Positions 6,565 through 10,844 of a stretch of DNA of 10,844 bases are shown in pieces. Numbering within the stretch: the stretch's first letter is position 1; every line of letters begins with the position of its first letter. The stretch is from an uncultured Clostridia bacterium (GTDB lineage Bacteria; Bacillota; Clostridia; Christensenellales; UBA1242). Position numbers and translations under genes: made by a program. The stretch covers positions 1-10,844 of the forward strand of contig CAJOPQ010000150.1 in the NCBI GenBank assembly GCA_905236445.1. Reading direction: 5' to 3'. The notes under the pieces are model-generated. The model was not told the origin of the DNA, searched no databases, and saw nothing but the letters and a program-made list of their open reading frames with translations.

Positions 6565-6578
6565 CAAAAGAGTGCTAA
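6552..6578. promoter_or_regulatory. CIRCE element (HrcA operator)
   Basis: On the plus strand the arms are TTAGCAATG and GAGTGCTAA with a 9-base spacer, exactly the 27-bp CIRCE layout (TTAGCACTC-N9-GAGTGCTAA). The right arm is perfect. The left arm differs at its last three bases, two of which belong to the -35 box of the hsp20 promoter. HrcA binding here would block the promoter. Confidence 0.88.
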
Positions 6579-6646
6579 TTTTTTAAAATTTTTTGAAAAA
6601 TTTTCATTTTATTATTTTGGGCTTAATTTAGGGAAAATATACAAAA

Positions 6647-6683
6647 AAAATTTACTTAACATACTAAATATTAAGTAAATTTT
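6647..6683 (-). terminator. Rho-independent terminator of gpmI
   Basis: AAAATTTACTTAA (6647-6659) pairs with TTAAGTAAATTTT (6671-6683), a 13-bp perfect stem with an 11-nt loop and a U-run in the minus transcript. It begins within 10 nt of the gpmI stop codon. Confidence 0.85.
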
Positions 6684-6689
6684 CTATTT

Positions 6690-8213
6690 TTATCTGTTTT
6701 CAATTAAAATATCGCCGTCCATTTCTTGTGGTATTGGCAAGTCCATAAGAGTAAGCAATGTTGGTGCAATATCTGCCAACTTACCGTTCTTAATCAGTTT
6801 TGCATTTTTGAATTTTTCTCCAACTACAACTAAAGGTACAAGATTAGTTGTATGAGATGTACATACCGTACCATCTGCAAATAACATTTGCTCTGCGTTG
6901 CCATGGTCCGCAGTTACAATTGCGTTTCCGCCATCTTCTAATATTTTGTTAATAAGTTGTGCAAGACATTCGTCTACAGTCTCAACTGCCTTTACGGCAC
7001 AATCGTACACGCCTGTATGTCCCACCATATCACAGTTTGCAAAATTAAGAATAAGAACATCTACACCTTTATCTAACACTTCCAAAGCTTTTGCCGTAAC
7101 TTCTCTTGCACTCATTTCTGGTTGCATATCATAAGTAGCAACTTTAGGAGAAGGAATCAAATATCTTTTCTCATTGATATTAGGAGCTTCCACGCCACCA
7201 TTGAAGAAGAAAGTAACATGTGCATATTTTTCGGTCTCTGCAATACGAGCCTGAGTCTTGCCATTTTTCGCCAAATACTCACCTAATGTATTAATTAGAG
7301 TTTTTGGAGCAAAAGCAATAAGGACATTATCAAAGCTTGCATCATATTCTGTCATACAGACATATACAGTTTTTCTGTAACCACCAATTCTCTCAAAAGC
7401 ATCAAAGTTCTCAAAAGTAATTGCTCTTGTTATTTCTCTAGCTCTATCTGATCTATAGTTGAAGAATATTATAGAATCATTCTCCTTTACTCCATCATAT
7501 CCACTATAACATATAGGCTCTACAAATTCATCTGTAATTCCCTTAGCGTAAGATTTTGCCACTGCCACAGAGATGTTATCCACTTTGTCTCCAACACCAT
7601 TCATAACTAAGTTATAACCCTTCTCAACTCTTTCCCAACGGTTATCCCTATCCATTATATAATATCTGCCTATTGCAGTTGCAATTGTTCCAACACCAAT
7701 GTTCTTAATCTGAGAAGCAAGTTCGTCTATATATTTTGTTCCACTGGTAGGTGGCACATCACGCCCATCTAGAAAACAATGTACATAGACTTTCTTAACG
7801 TCTTTTAACTTTGCTAATCTTAGCAGTGCATACAAATGTTCATTACTTGAATGCACGCCACCATCCGATAGCAATCCCATAAGATGTAATGCTGAGTTAT
7901 TTTTCTTACAATTCTCAATTGCTTTCAAAAAAGCAAGATTTGTATTAAATTGTCCTTCTTTGATTTCTTTATCTATTCTTGTGATATCTTGATATACTAT
8001 TCTACCTGCGCCTATATTAAGATGTCCAACTTCACTATTGCCCATTTGTCCGTCTGGCAAACCAACATAATTTCCACTAGCGTTGATAAGTGTATGTGGG
8101 TATTTTTTCATTAATTCGTCCATACATGGCGTCTTTGCATTTTTTACAGCGTTGCCCTTGATTTTGTTAGAATAGCCATATCCATCAAGAATAATTAATG
8201 CAGTTGTACTCAT
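6690..8213 (-). CDS. gpmI: 2,3-bisphosphoglycerate-independent phosphoglycerate mutase
   Basis: A 507-residue, Mn-dependent cytosolic glycolytic enzyme that interconverts 3- and 2-phosphoglycerate; this length is standard. With the start at 8213, residues 7-13 (ILDGYGY region) carry metal ligand Asp10. QMGNSEVGH (56-64) carries the phosphorylated Ser60 (Ser62 in the Geobacillus enzyme). Later blocks are FLDGRDVPP, the Arg-rich DRDNRWERV, NYRSDRARE, NCDMVGHTG and TADHGNAE, the last two providing metal-binding Asp and His. The open frame extends 16 codons upstream, but I reject that start. GGAGG at 8219-8223 is 5 nt before the chosen ATG, MSTTALIILDG is the family N-terminus, and the extended -10 places transcription downstream of the longer start. 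The gene has its own promoter and terminator and is not clustered here with other glycolytic genes. Confidence 0.97.
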   Translation of the reverse strand: MSTTALIILDGYGYSNKIKGNAVKNAKTPCMDELMKKYPHTLINASGNYVGLPDGQMGNSEVGHLNIGAGRIVYQDITRIDKEIKEGQFNTNLAFLKAIENCKKNNSALHLMGLLSDGGVHSSNEHLYALLRLAKLKDVKKVYVHCFLDGRDVPPTSGTKYIDELASQIKNIGVGTIATAIGRYYIMDRDNRWERVEKGYNLVMNGVGDKVDNISVAVAKSYAKGITDEFVEPICYSGYDGVKENDSIIFFNYRSDRAREITRAITFENFDAFERIGGYRKTVYVCMTEYDASFDNVLIAFAPKTLINTLGEYLAKNGKTQARIAETEKYAHVTFFFNGGVEAPNINEKRYLIPSPKVATYDMQPEMSAREVTAKALEVLDKGVDVLILNFANCDMVGHTGVYDCAVKAVETVDECLAQLINKILEDGGNAIVTADHGNAEQMLFADGTVCTSHTTNLVPLVVVGEKFKNAKLIKNGKLADIAPTLLTLMDLPIPQEMDGDILIENR

Positions 8214-8245
8214 TTTGTCCTCCATATTTTTCATTTCCACCCAGA

Positions 8246-8254
8246 AGTATATCA
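8246..8254 (-). promoter_or_regulatory. Extended -10 promoter of gpmI
   Basis: TGA-TATACT on the minus strand is a TGn-extended -10 with 5 of 6 matches. No good -35 lies 16-18 bp upstream, as is usual for extended -10 promoters. The expected start near 8239 leaves a leader of about 26 nt. Confidence 0.6.
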
Positions 8255-8302
8255 CATACACTATACAAAAGTAAATATTTAAATCAAAAATTTAAAAAAA
8301 AA

Positions 8303-8341
8303 CAATTAGCATCGGAGCAAACATACTCCATCTGCCAACTG
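8303..8341 (-). terminator. Rho-independent terminator of the ferritin-like gene
   Basis: In the minus transcript CAGUUGGCA pairs with UGCUAAUUG (two G-U pairs). After a small internal loop GGAG pairs with CUCC around UAUGUUUG. Nine U follow (8294-8302 complement). It lies 13 nt after the stop codon. Confidence 0.8.
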
Positions 8342-8353
8342 TCTTTATTACAC

Positions 8354-9607
8354 TTATTTGCAACGTTTTTTTCTTGCAATACAGATATTATCTTTCTTTC
8401 TGTCTGACAATTCAGCTATTGGATGTTTGGAATCTTGCACCCTATAATCTTGTCCGAAACACTCCACTGCTTTATTAATAACTTCATGGCTTGGGACTGT
8501 TGCTTCCTCATTGCCAATAATCATATCTTGATACTTGAAGTATCTATCATCATCTTTCAGAGAGTTAATCTCTGCATAAGATTTATTTTTTGCAGTCATT
8601 GTAACAGTCTTGGCTATAACATCACGAATATATTCTTTGTGACTTCCAATAGTCAGCAATTCCGGAAATTCACCTTCGCAAACAATTTTTTTATATTCTG
8701 TATGCTCATATTTCTCCAACATTCTAATTGCCAATTGCAGATGCGCACATTCCATTTCAAAGAAGTCGTACCAAATTTTCTTAATATAATTATCTACTTC
8801 GTCTACATAGGCACTATAATACAAGTAACATTCTGTATATTCATGCATTACCCACTGTTCCAACCAAGTCATTCTACTATCTTTCAAAGATTCATACTGA
8901 GAGACATGTTCCTCTTCAATCATTGCAATTTCTGAATATAACTTCCTGCCTAAATCATTTTTATACCACTGCGCAATATTCATATAATAATTCATTGTTT
9001 GTTGTTCTGCTGCAGTAATTATTCCCGCGACAAGTTTGGTATATAGATTAGCTTTGGTTGAGTCCATTGCACATTTTAGATCGTCAACTGGATATCTATG
9101 CTCTGCAATAGTTGGTCTGCCGGGCATTATCTCAGTGTATTCTCCAACCAACTTCTTCGAATCAATCCCCTTGTCTATCATAAGAAGATTAGCAAATCTA
9201 TATAAGTGATCAAAGTCTTCTAACAAAGCAAAGTTAAGTGCTTCTCTATTATTTTTATCCTTTTCTCTAATAGCCAAAGAAGCTGTTAAATCAATTGCCA
9301 ATTGTTCATATGCAATTGTGGTCTCTAGTATGCTTTCGTTAATTGGTTTTAGACACGCGATCATCTTTTGTTGCTGTTGTTCCTGTTTTCTAACTATAGC
9401 CAACGCCTCTAGTATCTCCGGTTCTGCACAATGCCTTGCAAAATTGTGCAAAAACCATACAGACTCATACTCGGTGCCATTCATCAGAATAACTCTAGTT
9501 TTTGTGTATGGATCAGCTTTGTTCTTGTTGTATGGCTTTGGATACATTCTTGTCATGCTAATAAAATTATCATTAATATCTTTTGTCTTATAATTAATTG
9601 GATTCAT
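8354..9607 (-). CDS. Large ferritin-like (rubrerythrin-type diiron) protein, function unknown
   Basis: A 417-residue soluble, almost all-helical protein. The central bundle has the rubrerythrin-type iron ligand order: Glu201 (AAEQQTMNYY), ExxH at 231-234 (EEEH), Glu259 (YTECYLYY) and ExxH at 286-289 (ECAH). A preceding helical part (about 60-142) looks like a second, partly degenerate ferritin-like bundle, with KQEQQQQ at 74-80, Glu101 in AYEQLAID and EDFDH at 130-134. A linker containing EIMPGRPT (159-166) joins them. No rubredoxin CxxC domain is present, so it is not a classical rubrerythrin. The C-terminus is basic (IARKKRCK). I recall similar proteins only as uncharacterised entries from anaerobes. 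Iron binding or peroxide/oxygen detoxification is inference from the ligands. GAGGTGA at 9612-9618 fixes the start. The gene is alone, with terminators on both sides. Confidence 0.8.
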   Translation of the reverse strand: MNPINYKTKDINDNFISMTRMYPKPYNKNKADPYTKTRVILMNGTEYESVWFLHNFARHCAEPEILEALAIVRKQEQQQQKMIACLKPINESILETTIAYEQLAIDLTASLAIREKDKNNREALNFALLEDFDHLYRFANLLMIDKGIDSKKLVGEYTEIMPGRPTIAEHRYPVDDLKCAMDSTKANLYTKLVAGIITAAEQQTMNYYMNIAQWYKNDLGRKLYSEIAMIEEEHVSQYESLKDSRMTWLEQWVMHEYTECYLYYSAYVDEVDNYIKKIWYDFFEMECAHLQLAIRMLEKYEHTEYKKIVCEGEFPELLTIGSHKEYIRDVIAKTVTMTAKNKSYAEINSLKDDDRYFKYQDMIIGNEEATVPSHEVINKAVECFGQDYRVQDSKHPIAELSDRKKDNICIARKKRCK

Positions 9608-9629
9608 TTACTCACCTCGCTATAATCCA

Positions 9630-9651
9630 ATTATTGACTAATAATGATAAT
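9630..9651. promoter_or_regulatory. Overlapping repeats before the ferritin-like gene, possible Fur/PerR-type operator
   Basis: ATTATT-GACT-AATAAT (9630-9645) is a perfect inverted repeat. Overlapping it, AATAAT-GATAAT (9640-9651) resembles two hexamers of the GATAAT array that Fur recognises. The third hexamer is missing and the region is AT-rich, so chance is a real alternative. I could not place a convincing promoter for the gene. Confidence 0.3.
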
Positions 9652-9662
9652 ATATACAAAAA

Positions 9663-9702
9663 AGTTGACTTCCACAATTTATACATTTTTTTGAAGTCAA
9701 CT
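9663..9702 (-). terminator. Rho-independent terminator of the four-helix membrane protein gene
   Basis: AGTTGACTTC and GAAGTCAACT form a 10-bp perfect stem, followed by six U in the minus transcript. It begins 8 nt after the stop codon at 9711. Confidence 0.85.
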
Positions 9703-9710
9703 ATAAAAAT

Positions 9711-10397
9711 TTACTTTGTACTTTTTGTCTTACTCTTTGTACTAGTTGTTTTGTTTGCTTTCTTTGTCGCAGATTTCCCTTTAGATTTAACACTATTCGT
9801 TTGTTTGTTCTTTGCCTTGATATCAGATAATTTTGATGGCTCTTTCTTGATGATTCTTGTTTCTTTAATTTCCTTTTCTTTTGCTTCTTGTCTAACATCT
9901 ATTGCCTTAAACAACTCAATAATATATAACAACATATTTGTAACAAATGCAACGACAGTTGTGCCAATCATTAGCCAATTGCCCACACCCATATACCAGA
10001 CAAAAGAAAACGATTCAACCACCTCAGTCTGACTTTTTGACATCATCTTGCATGAAATTGTCAAAATTAGTACACATATTATCATTATTGTAATAAAAAC
10101 AACATTGCATAAGGTTATTTTTTCATTATTCCATTTACACACATAATCAACTATTTGCAATATCGCAAGAAACAGCACAAATCCTGCAATAACAAATAAT
10201 ATAATTGTCATAATTTTAAATAATGAATATCCTTGTATACTATCAGTAAAATTATTTAAAATATTCCAACCACTAAATCCAGTTGTAACAGTCTCCTTTT
10301 GACTCACAACATCTTGCATCAATACAGACAGCGCAAAACCTACAAATATAGCAGCAACAGATAATATTGAAAATACTGCACATACAATCTTTTTCAT
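9711..10397 (-). CDS. Four-helix membrane protein with Lys-rich cytoplasmic tail, function unknown
   Basis: A 228-residue protein of no family I recognise. Hydrophobic helices lie at about 4-27, 61-87, 98-117 and 140-162 (numbered from the chosen start). A Ser/Thr/Gly-rich loop of some 30 residues (28-60, with TGFSGWNILNNF) links the first two. After helix four comes a charged stretch (164-188) and then a low-complexity Lys/Ser/Thr tail (about 189-228) with no acidic residue after Asp192. The positive-inside rule puts the tail in the cytoplasm, where it could bind RNA, DNA or acidic lipids; that is inference. The frame has an ATG 8 codons earlier at 10421, but that ATG overlaps the -10 box. 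AGGAG lies 9 nt before the ATG at 10397, giving MKKIVCAVF as the true start. Its promoter and terminator make it a single-gene unit. Confidence 0.8.
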   Translation of the reverse strand: MKKIVCAVFSILSVAAIFVGFALSVLMQDVVSQKETVTTGFSGWNILNNFTDSIQGYSLFKIMTIILFVIAGFVLFLAILQIVDYVCKWNNEKITLCNVVFITIMIICVLILTISCKMMSKSQTEVVESFSFVWYMGVGNWLMIGTTVVAFVTNMLLYIIELFKAIDVRQEAKEKEIKETRIIKKEPSKLSDIKAKNKQTNSVKSKGKSATKKANKTTSTKSKTKSTK

Positions 10398-10419
10398 AAT
10401 TTTTTCTCCTAACATTTCC

Positions 10420-10448
10420 ATATTAGCAAATTTTTATAATGTTGTCAA
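10420..10448 (-). promoter_or_regulatory. Promoter of the four-helix membrane protein gene
   Basis: TTGACA (10443-10448) and TAATAT (10420-10425) are 17 bp apart on the minus strand, with TGC just before the -10 making it extended. The predicted start near 10413 leaves a leader of about 16 nt. A second TTGACA lies 10 bp upstream (10453-10458) in a direct repeat. Confidence 0.7.
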
Positions 10449-10575
10449 ATTATGTCAACAAAACTTTTAATTAAAAAATTTCTGAATTAAATTAATAATG
10501 TCTTTATCAATTTTCTTCTGACAATTAATCAAAAATATAATTTTAAAAAACTTAAAAAAATATATTACAAAACAC

Positions 10576-10603
10576 TTGCAAATATATTAAAAATATGTAT
10601 AAT
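10576..10603 (+). promoter_or_regulatory. Promoter of tRNA-Ser
   Basis: TTGCAA (10576-10581) and a perfect TATAAT (10598-10603) have a 16-bp spacer on the plus strand. Transcription would start near 10610, 15 nt before the mature tRNA. The stretch 10459-10575 shows no gene. Confidence 0.75.
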
Positions 10604-10624
10604 ATAGAAGTCAATTAAATATGT

Positions 10625-10712
10625 GGAGAGTTGGCTGAGCGGTCGAAAGCGGCGGTCTTGAAAACCGTTGAAGTGAGAGCTTCCTGGGGTTCGAATCCCT
10701 AACTCTCCGCCA
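10625..10712 (+). tRNA. tRNA-Ser(UGA)
   Basis: An 88-nt class II tRNA. The acceptor arm GGAGAGT (10625-10631) pairs with ACTCTCC (10702-10708), followed by discriminator G and an encoded CCA (10710-10712). The 7-nt anticodon loop CTTGAAA places anticodon TGA at 10659-10661, reading UCA and probably other UCN codons. The long variable arm (GAAGtgagaGCTTC) and the TTCGAAT T-loop are typical of serine tRNAs. It is the only gene on the plus strand and has its own promoter and terminator. Confidence 0.97.
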
Positions 10713-10723
10713 AAAGAGAACTG

Positions 10724-10754
10724 TACGCACCCTATCGATTTAGATAGATGCGTA
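10724..10754 (+). terminator. Rho-independent terminator of tRNA-Ser
   Basis: TACGCA pairs with TGCGTA and, inside, CTATC pairs with GATAG. A T-rich run (to 10765) follows on the plus strand. It begins 11 nt after the tRNA CCA end. Confidence 0.85.
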
Positions 10755-10765
10755 TTTTTCTTTTT

Positions 10766-10844
10766 ACATGAATGTTTTGGAATTATAATCCATTTTGAAA
10801 GATCAAAAATAGATAATGCTGGTTGGCAGAATTGGAAAACTCAA
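10766..10844. other. Right-edge stretch, unassigned
   Basis: Seventy-nine bases after the tRNA terminator. One plus-strand frame stays open to the edge but has no start codon with a ribosome binding site, and a short minus-strand frame also crosses it. Too little is visible to call a gene. Confidence 0.3.

Noticed and set aside
8214..8261. Sixteen-codon N-terminal extension of gpmI
   Set aside because: A GGAGG site 5 nt before the internal ATG, the family N-terminus at that ATG and the extended -10 at 8246-8254 all support the shorter protein.
9598..10032. Plus-strand open frame of 144 codons, and the many other plus-strand frames
   Set aside because: They lie opposite well-supported genes, have no ribosome binding sites, and their translations are shadows of Lys- and Leu-rich coding sequence.
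401..10397. Alternative genetic code with TGA as Trp
   Set aside because: All genes are intact under the standard code with Trp as TGG and no internal TGA, which argues against a Mollicute-type code.
10398..10421. Upstream ATG of the four-helix membrane protein
   Set aside because: It overlaps the -10 box and so would not be transcribed; AGGAG and a normal signal-like N-terminus fit the ATG at 10397.
10766..10844. Second tRNA or start of an integrated element beside tRNA-Ser
   Set aside because: The bases do not fold with conserved tRNA positions, no repeat of the tRNA 3' end is seen, and too little sequence remains for an integrase or any gene call.
1..10844. CRISPR array, insertion sequence, phage or toxin-antitoxin genes
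   Set aside because: No regularly spaced repeats, transposase or integrase motifs, or small paired toxin-like genes were found on either strand.

Overview
The window comes from a very AT-rich, low-GC Gram-positive-type (Firmicutes/Clostridia-like) chromosome. The support is an HrcA-type CIRCE operator on a small heat-shock gene, strong Shine-Dalgarno sites, consensus SigA promoters, rho-independent terminators and a CCA-encoded tRNA-Ser. Every protein gene is on the minus strand and every complete one ends in TAA. Trp is written only as TGG, so the standard bacterial code fits better than a Mycoplasma code. The genus cannot be named from the window.

Layout in transcription order (right to left). 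The only plus-strand gene is tRNA-Ser(UGA) near the right edge, with its own promoter and terminator. It diverges from a four-helix membrane protein of unknown function with a Lys-rich tail. Next come a 417-residue ferritin-like (diiron-type) protein, phosphoglycerate mutase gpmI, and an Hsp20 gene under a CIRCE operator. Then follows an operon marR - ABC exporter half A - ABC exporter half B, and after it a membrane protein that looks like a catalytically dead YugP-type zinc peptidase. The start of a thioredoxin reductase-like flavoprotein runs off the left edge. Almost every unit has its own hairpin terminator, so apart from the marR-ABC operon the genes are single-gene units.

The most coherent system is the marR-ABC operon. 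A perfect TTGACA-17-TATAAT promoter drives marR. A 14-bp motif overlaps its -35 box, and an exact inverted copy lies just upstream of the first ABC gene. The two ABC halves show the split of a heterodimeric exporter: one ATP site has lost the catalytic Glu and the switch His, the other keeps both. The intact half also carries about 94 extra Asn/Asp-rich residues between Walker A and the Q-loop, which its partner lacks.

The observations most worth following are that NBD insertion, the YugP-like protein whose HExxH reads T-E-K-T-A, the MarR operator pair, a CIRCE element with one arm altered where it contains the -35 box, and the double-bundle ferritin-like protein. I found no CRISPR array, insertion sequence, phage gene or obvious defence system.
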